A DNA stretch of 64,000 nt, from NCBI RefSeq assembly GCF_023349185.1, contig NZ_JAKIKY010000009.1:1-64000 (forward strand). The letters are read 5' to 3'. The translations under genes were made by a program, and so were the position numbers. Within the stretch, counting starts at the first letter, position 1, and each line of letters begins with the position of its first letter. This document shows positions 26,240 through 35,754 of the stretch, in pieces. The notes beneath the pieces were generated by a model. The model was not told where the DNA came from, did not search any database, and saw nothing but the letters and a program-made list of their open reading frames with translations. This DNA is from Shewanella aquimarina. GTDB taxonomy: Bacteria > Pseudomonadota > Gammaproteobacteria > Enterobacterales > Shewanellaceae.

Positions 26240-26466
26240 AAAAATCTCCCTATGATATAGCAAGATATGGTGTTGCTTGCCGCAAATTCAATCTTAGGGC
26301 CAGAAAAAGCGTGGAGAAAAAAGGCGTGGAGAAAAAAGCTGGCAGCCCTAAGTTCGGAAAATGAAATCTGTCGCTGCCAGAAAGGTTAGGGAGACGGGCT
26401 GAAAGGAGCGACACGCTGGGTGATGATGTGCCCAGCGCGTCTGGGGATATATGTGAATCGACTAAT
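26240..26466. other. Spacer with imperfect hairpin
   Basis: This gap contains a short tandem (GCGTGGAGAAAAAA, about two copies near 26310-26336) and inverted arms CTGGCAG/CTGCCAG (about 26339-26382). It may include the terminator of the ParA/RHH pair; no gene is seen. Confidence 0.4.
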
Positions 26467-26892
26467 TTAATCGACTATGATTGATTGTTCCTTCTGTTGC
26501 CGCTCGCTCTCAGATAACGAGTAATGATGCTCGATGAGAAAACGGATCAGTTTCGATTTAGCCACATCGCAGCCGCTGGCCAATTCCGCGAGGTGCGCGA
26601 TAGCGGACTCGCTCAGGGTGAAGGTCGCCTTGCGATAAGGCCCTGCCCCCTTGGGCACCACCTTAGGTGTCGCCTGAGATGCGTGGCGATTTAAAAAATC
26701 ACCATCGAAACCCGTTTCTAAGGCGATAACCTCGGCCATCTGCTGTACATTGCTTGGCTGCCCGGCGGCATAGTGAGTCGCGTCGTCGATGAAGTCATCG
26801 ATCAAGGCATCGAGCGAAATATTCAGTAGCTTACGGTTTTGTCTCGCGACACTAGACTGCGTAGAGCTTTTCTTGAGATCGGCCAGACCCAT
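26467..26892 (-). CDS. Ribbon-helix-helix partner of ParA-like ATPase
   Basis: This 141-residue protein has a disordered N-terminal half and a ribbon-helix-helix fold at about residues 85-130 (YRKATFTLSESAIAHLAELASGCDVAKSKLIRFLIEHHY). The start lies inside the parA-like gene (41-base overlap), as is common for ParA/centromere-binding pairs. GGGGTAACT precedes the ATG. Proteins of this type bind direct repeats near their own promoter. I do not recognise a named gene. Confidence 0.65.
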   Translation of the reverse strand: MGLADLKKSSTQSSVARQNRKLLNISLDALIDDFIDDATHYAAGQPSNVQQMAEVIALETGFDGDFLNRHASQATPKVVPKGAGPYRKATFTLSESAIAHLAELASGCDVAKSKLIRFLIEHHYSLSESERQQKEQSIIVD

Positions 26893-27595
26893 AGTTACCC
26901 CTTAACTTATCCATCTGTTTTTCGGCGAGACGATTGCGAATTTCTGTGGCACTGGAAGCCTGTAGCATTTCACAGGCGATGCTGCGGATCTCTTCGGCGG
27001 CCTTGCCTTTTGGTTGTGTTTCCATGACAGACAGACCCGATTCTTCACTGTCATCATAAATGTTTCGGCTGTAGGTGATGGCGTCGAGTACATTGATGTC
27101 GTACGTCTTACATACCTCTTTGGCTTCCATGATGCGGTTAGCCTGGTTTGGCAGGCTAGGGCATTGGGTGATCACGAAAGATGCGCGCATCTTAGGATTA
27201 ATCATCATACAGGTCGCGACGATATCATCCATGTGGCTAACCGTTTTCAAGTCTCTGCGCTTCGGACGCAGTGGCATCAACACATGAGAGGCGACCGACA
27301 TGGTGGCGCGTAGTGCCAGGTTGTCCTGGCCACCACAGTCGACCAGCACATAGTCATAGTGTTGCTCTAGGCTGAGCAGATCGTTACGTATCTTGCCGTA
27401 GAGCTGTACACAGTTGATGCCGGCCAGGGTGCCGTTGTTGTTACGAGCTTGAATCCAGTCCGAGGTGGTCCGCTGGGGATCACAATCGACCATGATGACC
27501 GACGCGCCGCATTCTACTGTGAGAAATACCGCTATGTTTTGGGCTAAACAGCTCTTTCCGCTACCGCCTTTTTCACCGCCAACTAAAATGATCAT
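26852..27595 (-). CDS. Orphan ParA-family ATPase
   Basis: From the ATG at 27595 (GAGGAAAT upstream) this is a 247-residue protein. GGEKGGSGKS (residues 6-15) is the deviant Walker A motif, VDCDPQRTTSDW (about 38-49) is Walker A', and VLVDCGGQD (about 87-95) is Walker B. There is no N-terminal DNA-binding extension, as in type Ib ParAs of plasmids. The chromosomal parAB is elsewhere, so this pair may position another cargo or derive from a plasmid. It is transcribed with the RHH gene. Confidence 0.85.
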   Translation of the reverse strand: MIILVGGEKGGSGKSCLAQNIAVFLTVECGASVIMVDCDPQRTTSDWIQARNNNGTLAGINCVQLYGKIRNDLLSLEQHYDYVLVDCGGQDNLALRATMSVASHVLMPLRPKRRDLKTVSHMDDIVATCMMINPKMRASFVITQCPSLPNQANRIMEAKEVCKTYDINVLDAITYSRNIYDDSEESGLSVMETQPKGKAAEEIRSIACEMLQASSATEIRNRLAEKQMDKLRGNYGSGRSQEKLYAV

Positions 27596-27734
27596 TCTAT
27601 TTCCTCTCGACTGCCAATGATTGCCGATGTTTGTTGTTAGGTTCCCAAGTGATGTACTGCTATCTTGCGATCTCACCTGTTTGGGCATGACTCCAATTTA
27701 GGTGTTAATTAATTGTTGGTCAACTACATGAAAA

Positions 27735-27804
27735 TTGACGTTTTTTTTGATTATGGCGCTTGTCATTAAGTTGACGTTTTGACTTGTTTGGCGGATATTT
27801 GACG
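27735..27804. promoter_or_regulatory. Direct repeats upstream of the ParA/RHH pair
   Basis: TTGACGTTTT occurs at 27735-27744 and 27771-27780, and TTGACG again at 27799-27804. They lie in an AT-rich stretch upstream of parA and are candidate binding sites for the RHH protein, either as operator or centromere-like site. Confidence 0.4.
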
Positions 27805-28065
27805 CTAAGGGTTTCTGGAGTAAAAAGTTATCTCAAAGCTTTTATAAAACAGTGCGTTACTGTTTTTGTGTTGGTTTTAGGGGCTTATTTTTCGTACCTA
27901 TGCCTTAAAAGCGTAAGACTTTCATCTTACTCTTATTTCTGTTTGGTCTTGTTGCTTTGTTTTATATTTCCAAATGTTATATTTGTAATGGCTAAAACTT
28001 TGAAGTCGGTTGGCTTGTCGCTGCGAAAATTTACCTTATGTTTCAATGCGACGCGCGGAGAATGA
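27784..28065 (+). CDS. Possible small membrane protein
   Basis: An AT-rich frame of 93 codons begins at a TTG and encodes two hydrophobic segments (about residues 21-43 and 51-72). There is no clear ribosome site at the TTG, and the family is unknown. It may be real because it fills most of the gap between parA and the DUF3820 gene, but the evidence is thin. Confidence 0.25.
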   Translation: MFGGYLTLRVSGVKSYLKAFIKQCVTVFVLVLGAYFSYLCLKSVRLSSYSYFCLVLLLCFIFPNVIFVMAKTLKSVGLSLRKFTLCFNATRGE

Positions 28066-28166
28066 GCATGTGTAATCACGATTTCGTCAAAGCTTCTTGG
28101 TTTGACGCCTGTAGTCACGTAAGCTGGGCCGCGTACTTTTCCCGATAGCCGTTTAGGATAGTCAAG

Positions 28167-28391
28167 ATGGATCAACAGGCCTTAATCGAGGCGATAAATC
28201 AAAAAATGCCCTTTGGTAAATATGCCGGATTACGCTTACTCGAGCTGCCAGAGCCTTATTTAGTCTGGTTTCATAGTAAAGGCTTTCCAGAAGGTAAGTT
28301 AGGTCAGCAGTTGGCGCTGATCTATGAGGTGAAGCTCAATGGCCTGGAGGGGATGCTCAAGCCTTTATTAGTTCCACGTAAGCAGGGATAA
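28167..28391 (+). CDS. DUF3820 family protein
   Basis: The 74-residue protein MDQQALIEAINQKMPFGKYAG matches DUF3820: M-P-F-G-K-Y-x-G-x-x-L-x-x-L-P-x-x-Y-L-x-W-F. The family is also found at the C-terminus of some exonucleases and has been described as a putative virulence-associated factor. Its function is unresolved. It is monocistronic. Confidence 0.88.
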   Translation: MDQQALIEAINQKMPFGKYAGLRLLELPEPYLVWFHSKGFPEGKLGQQLALIYEVKLNGLEGMLKPLLVPRKQG

Positions 28392-28518
28392 AATTCGGGA
28401 ATGAGAGCTTGATCTAAAACTGATTCATTGAATGCTGTTTTAAGACGTCCGGGTAGAGATTTATGGCTAAGGCCATGTTTTAATGCAGGGGTTAAAGGCA
28501 AACACTTAAGGAATGACA

Positions 28519-28821
28519 ATGATAACTAAATTAGTTCGTTTAGCCGCTGCGACCACATTAGCCCTGGGGATCTCGAGTGCCTGGGCGGCTGGTGTAGTGC
28601 ATCAAGGTACTGTGGTCGATACCATGAATGGTGGCGGTTATACCTATGTACAGATCAAAGAAGCCGACAAGACTTTCTGGGCGGCAGGACCTCAGGCCGA
28701 GGTGAAGAAAGGTGACGTCGTTGTCGTTCAAGAGCAGATGTGGATGAATGACTTTACCAGCAAGACACTTAACCGCACTTTCGATGAACTCTTGTTTGTG
28801 GGTCGCATCGATAAGAAGTAA
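28519..28821 (+). CDS. Small exported beta-barrel protein, NrfJ-like
   Basis: From the ATG at 28519 (AAGGA 6 bases upstream; the ATG at 28513 is too close to it) the protein has 100 residues. The signal peptide ends after SAWA. The mature part (VVHQGTVVDTMNGGGYTYVQIKEADKTFWAAGPQAEVKKGD) looks like an OB-fold, and this Gly-Gly-Tyr-Thr-Tyr pattern is what I associate with NrfJ-like periplasmic proteins. Function unknown. A strong terminator follows. Confidence 0.65.
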   Translation: MITKLVRLAAATTLALGISSAWAAGVVHQGTVVDTMNGGGYTYVQIKEADKTFWAAGPQAEVKKGDVVVVQEQMWMNDFTSKTLNRTFDELLFVGRIDKK

Positions 28822-28857
28822 TTTGCGTGGCTAAGCAGCCGGATGAATATAAGAAAT

Positions 28858-28891
28858 AGTGCCGATAACTTGTTATCGGCACTATTTTTTT
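28858..28891 (+). terminator. Terminator after the NrfJ-like gene
   Basis: AGTGCCGATAAC and GTTATCGGCACT form a perfect 12-bp stem followed by seven T residues. Confidence 0.92.
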
Positions 28892-29048
28892 GCCTAATAG
28901 GGACTAATATGAGCTGCAATTTACGCAAACAGGTGGCTGTATGGATTGGCAAAGGGGCGATGAGCGCCTGAGCTTCTCTGCCTGAAATAGACAGAGCACG
29001 TATAGACAAAACTCATACCGATAGAACACGTATCGATAGAACAAGGCG

Positions 29049-29549
29049 ATGATTAAGATAATTCCCTATCGTAAGGGGTATAGCAAAGCGGTCGGTGAGG
29101 TCTATCATCTGGCGGTGCGCGCCATCGATGAGACCCATTACAGTGCGGAGCAGAAACTTGCCTGGTCCCAGGCGCCGCGCTCCGGTTATCACTGGCATAA
29201 ACGCCTGACCCGCTCACAGGCCTGGCTGGCCGTCGATACCGCTTGCATGGCGGGGGAGGATCCCCGCTGTGTCGGTTTCATCAATGTCGAGACCCAGTAT
29301 GCATCGCGGGGTTATATCGACAGCCTCTATGTGCACCCTGAATATCAGGGGCAGGGGATTGCGCGACAGTTGTTGCAACAACTCGAATCCTGGGCGGCTT
29401 CGCAGGGGATGGATGAGCTGAGGGTCGATGCCTCCAGCCTGTCGCGGCCACTGTTTGTGGCAGAGGGATTTGCTCTGCGACACAAGCGGTATCAGGAAAA
29501 GGCCGGCCAGGTGTTTATGGCCTACTACCTGGCAAAGTCCCTGGCTTAG
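29049..29549 (+). CDS. GNAT family N-acetyltransferase
   Basis: This 166-residue enzyme has the GNAT acetyl-CoA loop: IDSLYVHPEYQGQGIARQLLQQLE (about residues 96-119), with Q-G-x-G-I-A as the pyrophosphate-binding turn. The N-terminal part resembles YafP-type acetyltransferases (YHLAVRAIDETHYSAEQKLAW). The substrate is unknown. It is followed by a short repeated CTGGCAAAGTCCCTG stretch and has no operon partner. Confidence 0.85.
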   Translation: MIKIIPYRKGYSKAVGEVYHLAVRAIDETHYSAEQKLAWSQAPRSGYHWHKRLTRSQAWLAVDTACMAGEDPRCVGFINVETQYASRGYIDSLYVHPEYQGQGIARQLLQQLESWAASQGMDELRVDASSLSRPLFVAEGFALRHKRYQEKAGQVFMAYYLAKSLA

Positions 29550-29667
29550 TCTCTGGCAAAGTCCCTGATTTAGCCACTTGCAAAACCCTCGCCATACCCT
29601 CGCGATAACCTAGGCGTGCTTAGCCGGCCAGCAAGGCGCTTAAGTTTCCTGTTTTTTATAGCTCGCG

Positions 29668-31413
29668 CTAATGGCCATCCAGGTGACTCGTGTATAACAC
29701 ATGAGGCGGCATGACGCCGTGTAGCCCCTCTTCTCGCTGCATGAAGCGGATGAAGGCTTGGGGCAGGGTAAGCGCCTCAATCGATTCCTGCTGTTCTGCG
29801 CTAAGTAGCGCCTGATATCCTTCCTTGCCCGACGCCGTGTAGGCCGATGATACGCCGCTATACAAGCGATCTGGCATCACGCTATGCCACTGCATCTCAC
29901 CGGCTATTTCGGTCAAGATCTCCAGTTGCAGGATGCGGGCGCCCAGCGGCTGCCTGCCGTCGTAGCAATATTTAAGGCCGTAGGTATAGGGGAAGCTTCC
30001 CGCACCCGTGCCGGTAATGCTGTTGTTGGTGGCCGAGTTGATGGCCGACTCCAAGGTTTGATACAGGTAACGGCCCTGGATGCGATATTTCACCAAGGGT
30101 AGGGCGAAAGGGAGCAGTCGCCCGAGAATGTCCGCCATGGTCACAGTGCCCTTGTTGAGCGATTGTCTGACACCGCCGGCATTGTGCAGGGCAAAATCCA
30201 CCTGAATGTCCAGGTTGCGAGTCTCATGATAGATGCTCTTACAGACCCAGGGGGCGATCTCGCTGCCGTGGGGCAGTGCCTTGCTGGGCAGACGGGTGTG
30301 GATCAGGTTTTTGGGTACAAATCCCAGCACCTGATGTTCTAGCGCGTCGATGGCTGGGCGATAGCGCTGGGCAATCACCTGATTGATCTCTGTGAGTTCG
30401 TCATCCCATAAGATCCCGGGATGCGTCACGAGCTGCTGCTTGAGTGCGTCATAGGTCGCGGCGGTGACCTCTTGCTCCCCTTCGATAAGCAGGTGCTTGT
30501 CGAGCATGAAGTAGTTGTGTCCGGCCAGCGTGGTCACCAGGCCTTGGTCGTCAAACTCGAGGTCACACAGCCCCAGGGTTTCGGCATACTTGCCCGCATG
30601 TAGTATCGGTGTGTTGTCGACGCGATAGCCATAGGGCAACGCATTATGGCCGATGGCGCTGAAGTCGCCCTGAAGCGTGTGAGAGTGGCCACCGACGATC
30701 AGGCTGATGCCGTGGACTTCTTTGGCTAATTCTTTATCCTTATCCCAGCCTAAGTGGCTCAGCACCAGGATATGATCTATGCCCTGCGCCTTTAGCTTAG
30801 CTACCGTATTGGCGGTGGTCGCGATGGCGTTGGCAAAGTGAGTATCTTCATCTGGCCTGGCGATCTCTTTCATCTGATCTAGGGTGATGCCTATGATGGC
30901 AAGCTGTCTATCGCCTAATGGTTTTAAGAGTACCTTGGCCGAGCCGTGCTCGGGAACATAGTTAAACAGCTTGGGATGCCCCGCTAGCCTGTCCTGCTTT
31001 AGGGGATCTTCCTGGCTGAGATCCATGTTGCCTGCTAGCAGAGGAAAATTAATGGTATCGAGAAACTGTTTAACCGGTTGATTGCCTGCGTCTATCTCGT
31101 GGTTGCCGAGGACCATGGCATCGGGTGCCAGGCGATTGAGCAGGTCGGCATTGGCCACGCCCTTAAACTGGTTGAAGTAGAGGGTGCCCTGAAAGCTGTC
31201 GCCCCCATGAAGAAACAGAAAATCTTGCCCGGCATCGGCCGCCTGACTGCGCGCCTGCTGCACCTGATATCCGATTCTCCCATAGCCGCCGCTGTGGCTA
31301 TAGACCTCATAACTTTGTTGCTCATGGCTGAGCAGAAACTGGACGCGTGAAGGATCGAAGTGAGAGTGGGTGTCGTTGATGTGTGCAAGCTTTAGGGAGT
31401 ATCTGTTGGTCAT
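29668..31413 (-). CDS. Metallophosphatase / 5'-nucleotidase family
   Basis: The 581-residue protein has the UshA-like two-domain layout. AHINDTHSHFD (residues 10-20), GGDSFQGT (about 69-76), GNHEIDAG (about 102-109) and GGHSHTLQGD (about 241-250) are the dimetal phosphatase motifs; the C-terminal half carries NAGGVRQSL, the substrate domain signature. Unlike UshA it lacks a signal peptide, so it may work in the cytoplasm. GAGG precedes the ATG. Substrate could be nucleotides or nucleotide sugars. Confidence 0.9.
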   Translation of the reverse strand: MTNRYSLKLAHINDTHSHFDPSRVQFLLSHEQQSYEVYSHSGGYGRIGYQVQQARSQAADAGQDFLFLHGGDSFQGTLYFNQFKGVANADLLNRLAPDAMVLGNHEIDAGNQPVKQFLDTINFPLLAGNMDLSQEDPLKQDRLAGHPKLFNYVPEHGSAKVLLKPLGDRQLAIIGITLDQMKEIARPDEDTHFANAIATTANTVAKLKAQGIDHILVLSHLGWDKDKELAKEVHGISLIVGGHSHTLQGDFSAIGHNALPYGYRVDNTPILHAGKYAETLGLCDLEFDDQGLVTTLAGHNYFMLDKHLLIEGEQEVTAATYDALKQQLVTHPGILWDDELTEINQVIAQRYRPAIDALEHQVLGFVPKNLIHTRLPSKALPHGSEIAPWVCKSIYHETRNLDIQVDFALHNAGGVRQSLNKGTVTMADILGRLLPFALPLVKYRIQGRYLYQTLESAINSATNNSITGTGAGSFPYTYGLKYCYDGRQPLGARILQLEILTEIAGEMQWHSVMPDRLYSGVSSAYTASGKEGYQALLSAEQQESIEALTLPQAFIRFMQREEGLHGVMPPHVLYTSHLDGH

Positions 31414-31465
31414 GTAGGCCTCATTTGTGAAGCGGGCAAGTATACCTCAGCAGGGCTAAATGAAA

Positions 31466-31490
31466 AAGGGAAGCATTTGCTTCCCTTAGT
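31466..31490 (-). terminator. Terminator of the CNNM/CBS gene
   Basis: AAGGGAAGC and GCTTCCCTT arms are followed on the minus strand by TTTTTC. Confidence 0.85.
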
Positions 31491-31504
31491 TAACTTTTCT
31501 TAAG

Positions 31505-32638
31505 TTATTTGCTCACCTTATCCAGCGGCTCGGCCTCTGTGATACTGGTGGCCTGCTGTTCGCCTCTGGGGAGATCCTCATCTTCTGACGAGCCCTCATC
31601 CGAGATGCGTATCCCTTTGTGAGTCATGCGGCGCTTCCACAGGCGTCTCGCCAGTTGCTGCATGTCGGTGACTGGGTCGTTGCTGTCGACAATTTCAAGG
31701 CCCAGCAGGGACTCGATGATATCTTCCAGGGTGACGATACCGTGGCCACTGCCGTATTCGTCCACCACCATGGCGATCTTGGTGTTGCGCTTAATCATCA
31801 GCTGGAACAGCGGCAAGATCTTCGCCGTTTCCGGCACGATAACCAAGTTACGACGCACCGCCGAAATAGGCGCCTGAGGCGTGTCCCGTTCCGACAACAA
31901 GATGGTATTGCGGTTAACATAACCCACGATATTGTCGCGATCGCCATCGAAAACCGGAATACGGGTAAAGGGGCTCTTCTTATGCAGCTTGGCAAACTCG
32001 GTCTGAGTCATGGAAGCTGGCACGCTGAACATCACGGTTCTCGGCGTCATGATGGCGGTCACCGGCATCTCCTTGACCGACAGCATCTGGGTCAGAATCA
32101 TAGATTCCTGTTCGTCCAGCTCGCCCGACTCGTGACCTATCTTGGCCATAGCGCTCATCTCTTGACGAATGTATTGACCATCGTCGCCCTTACCCAGCTT
32201 CTGAGTGACCTGCTGAGACATCCAGATAAGCGGCTTAGTGATGCGCTCCATCCACAGCAGCACCAGAGACACGCTAGGAGCCAGGCTGCGCCAGTAGTTT
32301 GCGCCCAGTGTCTTTGGAATGATCTCTGAGAAGAACAAGATAAGAAAGGTCAGCACACCAGAGAAGACACCCAGCATCTCGTCGCCAAACACCTTTGCTG
32401 CCTGCGCACCGGCAACGGCGGCACCCACGGTGTGGGCAATAGTGTTCAGGGTCAAGATAGAAACCAGTGGCGATTCCACATTCTCCTTCTGGTGGCTCAA
32501 ACGCTCGGCCGCCGCGGGATGGGTTTCTTTTAGGTTCGCAATAAAGCTAGGTGTAACAGACAGAAGCACGGCTTCGAATACACTACAGAGAAAAGAGATC
32601 CCGATAGCGACAAAGACAATAACAATAAGGGTTATCAT
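31505..32638 (-). CDS. CNNM (DUF21) and CBS domain membrane protein
   Basis: The 377-residue protein has a DUF21/CNNM membrane domain (about residues 1-165, four hydrophobic segments) and a CBS pair (about 190-330; MTPRTVMFSVPASMTQTEF and VDEYGSGHGIVTLEDIIESLLG). Such proteins relate to CorC/YfjD and are linked to magnesium or cobalt efflux. The C-terminal CorC-HlyC domain is missing; the tail is charged (SDEGSSEDEDLPRGE). It diverges from rlmN, as often seen in Shewanella-like genomes. Confidence 0.88.
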   Translation of the reverse strand: MITLIVIVFVAIGISFLCSVFEAVLLSVTPSFIANLKETHPAAAERLSHQKENVESPLVSILTLNTIAHTVGAAVAGAQAAKVFGDEMLGVFSGVLTFLILFFSEIIPKTLGANYWRSLAPSVSLVLLWMERITKPLIWMSQQVTQKLGKGDDGQYIRQEMSAMAKIGHESGELDEQESMILTQMLSVKEMPVTAIMTPRTVMFSVPASMTQTEFAKLHKKSPFTRIPVFDGDRDNIVGYVNRNTILLSERDTPQAPISAVRRNLVIVPETAKILPLFQLMIKRNTKIAMVVDEYGSGHGIVTLEDIIESLLGLEIVDSNDPVTDMQQLARRLWKRRMTHKGIRISDEGSSEDEDLPRGEQQATSITEAEPLDKVSK

Positions 32639-32782
32639 GGGGGAGGTAAAACAACTCCGAGTAGCAAGCCAATATTAGCTTGGGGGGATTCTAGCATAGT
32701 CTATTTCCTTACTGGCTAAAATTTATTGATATCTGTATAATTCGCCGCCCTGTGGCAGGTTTTGGTGTTGAGGTTAGTCAAA

Positions 32783-33904
32783 ATGAGTGAAAAAAAGATC
32801 AATTTATTGGATCTCGATCGTAAGGGATTGAGAGCGCTATTTACCGAGATGGGTGAAAAGCCTTTTCGTGCCGATCAATTGATGAAGTGGCTATACCATT
32901 TTGGCGTCAGTGATTTCGAACAGATGACTAACATCAACAAGGCGTTACGTGCCAAATTGGCCGCGCGTTGTGAGGTGGTAGCCCCAGAGATCTCCAGCTA
33001 TCAGAAGTCTGCCGATGGCACCATTAAGTTTGCCATCAATGTGGGTAATGGTCAGGAGGTAGAGACCGTTTACATCCCGGAAGATGACCGTGCCACCCTG
33101 TGTGTATCGTCTCAGGTGGGTTGTGCTCTTGAGTGTACCTTCTGCTCTACCGCCCAGCAGGGCTTTAACCGAAACCTTACCGTGTCTGAGATTGTCGGCC
33201 AGATCTGGCGCGTGTCTCACTTTCTTGGTTTCCAGAAAGAAACCGGCGAGCGTCCCATCTCTAATGTGGTGATGATGGGCATGGGTGAGCCGCTGTTGAA
33301 TCTGAAAAATGTCATGCCGGCTATCGACATCATGCTGGACGATTTCGGTTTTAGCCTGTCTAAGCGCCGCGTGACCGTATCGACCTCGGGCGTGGTGCCA
33401 GCGCTGGATATTCTAGGCGATAATCTGGATGTGGCCCTGGCGGTAAGTATTCACGCACCAAACGATGAGCTGCGTGACGTGCTGGTACCGGTCAACAAGA
33501 AGTATCCGTTGCAGGAGTTCCTGGCGGCGATCCGTCGTTACCTGGCTAAGTCCAATGCCAACCGCGGCCGCGTGACCCTGGAATATGTGATGCTTGATCA
33601 TATCAACGACAGCACAGATCAGGCCCATGAGCTGGCCAAGTTGATGAAGGATACTCCTTGTAAGATCAACCTGATCCCCTTTAACCCTTATCCGGGGTCG
33701 CCATATGGGCGTTCATCGAACTCGCGTATCGACAGATTCTCTAAGGTGCTGATGGAATATGGTCTGACGGTCATCGTCCGTAAGACCCGCGGAGACGATA
33801 TTGACGCGGCCTGTGGCCAGTTAGCCGGGGATATTCGCGACCGAACCAAACGTTTAGCGAAAAAACGCATGCAAGATAGTCAGATTTCAGTCACAATAAA
33901 CTAA
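32783..33904 (+). CDS. rlmN: Dual-specificity RNA methyltransferase RlmN
   Basis: RlmN methylates C2 of A2503 in 23S rRNA and A37 of some tRNAs. The ATG at 32783 gives 373 residues; a TTG seven codons earlier is less likely. The radical-SAM cluster motif is CALECTFC (C-x3-C-x2-C, about residues 118-125), followed by [21 protein letters not shown] and the C-terminal [14 protein letters not shown] (with the catalytic Cys) are conserved. It starts the cluster rlmN-pilW-rodZ-ispG-hisS-yfgM-bamB-der. Confidence 0.97.
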   Translation: MSEKKINLLDLDRKGLRALFTEMGEKPFRADQLMKWLYHFGVSDFEQMTNINKALRAKLAARCEVVAPEISSYQKSADGTIKFAINVGNGQEVETVYIPEDDRATLCVSSQVGCALECTFCSTAQQGFNRNLTVSEIVGQIWRVSHFLGFQKETGERPISNVVMMGMGEPLLNLKNVMPAIDIMLDDFGFSLSKRRVTVSTSGVVPALDILGDNLDVALAVSIHAPNDELRDVLVPVNKKYPLQEFLAAIRRYLAKSNANRGRVTLEYVMLDHINDSTDQAHELAKLMKDTPCKINLIPFNPYPGSPYGRSSNSRIDRFSKVLMEYGLTVIVRKTRGDDIDAACGQLAGDIRDRTKRLAKKRMQDSQISVTIN

Positions 33905-33936
33905 CTTATTGTATCTGCTACTAGATAGGCTTGCGA

Positions 33937-34725
33937 ATGTTAAGCAAAAAGCCAACATTGACCCTGTTAGTCATCCTGACTTCGACGCTGATGTCAGGAT
34001 GTGTAACTGAGAGAACATACAGTGGCACAGATGTGCCCGTTCAAGAGCGAACCTTCGACAACGTCGCCGCCGCCCGTCAACGGGTGCAGCTGGGCTTGAC
34101 CTACCTGCAAAAAGGCAACAGCGAACAAGCCAAGTACAATCTGGATAAGGCGCTCGAATTTGCCCCTAACATCGAAGATGTACACGTGGCCTTAGCCTAT
34201 TACTATCAATCGGTTGGCGAGTTAGCTTTGACCGAGAAGGCGTATCGCAACGCCATCAACGCCAGCGATGCCAGCGGCGATTCCATGAATAACTTCGGCG
34301 TGTTTCTCTGCCAGCAGGCACAATACGATCAGGCCGAAGAGATGTTTCTTCGGGCGGTAAAGATGCCCAAATACACTCGTTCGGCCTCCAGTTATGAAAA
34401 CCTGGGGATCTGTAGCCGCAAGTCGGGTGATCTACAAAAAGCACAACGCTACTTCGAGATGGCACTTAACTATGACCCGCGTCGTGCCAACTCCCTATTA
34501 GAACTGTCTGAGATCGAATTGGATCTGGGGAACTACTCCGCCGCCAAGAAAGGTTTGGCGCGTTACCATAGAGTGGTGCCCGAATCGGCTCAGAGTCTGG
34601 CGTTGGGAATTAAAATTGAGCAAGGCCTAAATGACCCTGAAGCGGTGAGAAAATTTGGCATTCTTCTCCTGGCCAAGTTTCCCGCTTCCAATGAGGCCAA
34701 GCAGTATAGAGCTAGCATGCACTAA
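33937..34725 (+). CDS. pilW: Type IV pilus assembly lipoprotein PilW/PilF
   Basis: The 262-residue lipoprotein has a signal ending LMSGCVTE (lipobox Cys at about residue 22) and at least four TPR repeats between residues 45 and 230. In type IV pilus systems PilF/PilW is the outer-membrane pilotin for the secretin PilQ. Its place between rlmN and rodZ is conserved in gammaproteobacteria. Its stop and the rodZ start share a base (TAATG), so the two are co-translated. The ATG at 33937 is preferred over a TTG two codons earlier. Confidence 0.92.
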   Translation: MLSKKPTLTLLVILTSTLMSGCVTERTYSGTDVPVQERTFDNVAAARQRVQLGLTYLQKGNSEQAKYNLDKALEFAPNIEDVHVALAYYYQSVGELALTEKAYRNAINASDASGDSMNNFGVFLCQQAQYDQAEEMFLRAVKMPKYTRSASSYENLGICSRKSGDLQKAQRYFEMALNYDPRRANSLLELSEIELDLGNYSAAKKGLARYHRVVPESAQSLALGIKIEQGLNDPEAVRKFGILLLAKFPASNEAKQYRASMH

Positions 34726-35735
34726 TGACTGATAATCAAATCGATATGCTCAAGGATGATGCTGAGAAACCAAAGGAAACCGGTGAAACCCTGGGCCAGT
34801 GGTTAAAGGCGGCGCGTGAGTCGCGCCAGATGACTTTAACCAGCGTGGCCGAGCGACTCAATCTGCGCCCATCGATTGTTAAAGATCTCGAGGCGGACAA
34901 CTATGACAACATAGCGTCGGCAACCTATGTCAAAGGCTATGTGAAGAATTACGCCCGCATCCTAGGCCTGGAGATGGCCAGGGTAGATGCCTACCTCGCC
35001 GAAAGCTTTCCTGTGGTCGATGCCCCTACCATGCAGAGCTTCTCCCGCAAGACCACGCGCCAGGCCAGAGATGGTCGCCTGATGTTGGTGACTTATTTGA
35101 TCATCTTCGTCTTATTGGCCTTACTGGTACTTTGGTGGGTGCAAAAGTCGGCCATGGTGGCAGATCTGGATCTCTCCAAGCCATCGGTGGAAGAAGCCGC
35201 CGAGCTTTCGACCTTGCCTGGAGAGCCCAGCCTGATGCCCGCCCAGGATCCACAGGCCGATACGGGTATCGAGATGCCACGCGCGTCCTTGAGCCAGGTT
35301 ACTTCTGAACAGACAGCTTCTGAACAGACAGCTACTGAACCGACTGTTACAGAATCAACAGCAGCAGAGCCTGCAACCACCGAGCCCCTAACGCGAGCCA
35401 CTCAAGCACCCCAAATCTCTCAGTCTCAAGCGCCTCAAGCCCTCGAGTCATCCAGGACAGATGACACGGCTCAGGCCGTGGACGATGCCGAGTTGGCCCT
35501 GAGTCTGAGCGGCGATTGCTGGATCAAGGTGACCGATGCCAACGGCAAGGTACTCGTTAATGGCCTTAAGCTGGCGGGCAAAGAGATGAATGTCTTTGGT
35601 CAGGCGCCGTTTAAGGTTATATTGGGGGCGCCGCAGTCATTGACCATGCACCTCAATGGTGAACCAATCGATCTGGCTAAGTATCCCAGTGGCCGAGTTG
35701 CCAGACTGACGGTCGGTAACGCCGTCAATCTTTGA
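34725..35735 (+). CDS. rodZ: Cell-shape protein RodZ
   Basis: RodZ links MreB to the membrane and peptidoglycan synthesis. This 336-residue protein has an Xre-type helix-turn-helix (about residues 22-85), one membrane segment (about 113-135), a long T/E/A/Q-rich linker (about 185-245) with repeated T-A-S-E-Q-T/T-E motifs, and a C-terminal DUF4115 domain (about 255-335; SGDCWIKVTDANGKVL). This order is that of E. coli RodZ. The linker repeats are imperfect and may vary in length. Confidence 0.93.
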   Translation: MTDNQIDMLKDDAEKPKETGETLGQWLKAARESRQMTLTSVAERLNLRPSIVKDLEADNYDNIASATYVKGYVKNYARILGLEMARVDAYLAESFPVVDAPTMQSFSRKTTRQARDGRLMLVTYLIIFVLLALLVLWWVQKSAMVADLDLSKPSVEEAAELSTLPGEPSLMPAQDPQADTGIEMPRASLSQVTSEQTASEQTATEPTVTESTAAEPATTEPLTRATQAPQISQSQAPQALESSRTDDTAQAVDDAELALSLSGDCWIKVTDANGKVLVNGLKLAGKEMNVFGQAPFKVILGAPQSLTMHLNGEPIDLAKYPSGRVARLTVGNAVNL

Positions 35736-35754
35736 AGTAAAAGAGTGAATTAAG

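Noticed and set aside
31619..32329. A 236-codon frame antisense to the CNNM/CBS gene, rich in His and Gln
   Set aside because: The composition is that of a shadow frame; the opposite strand encodes clear CBS motifs.
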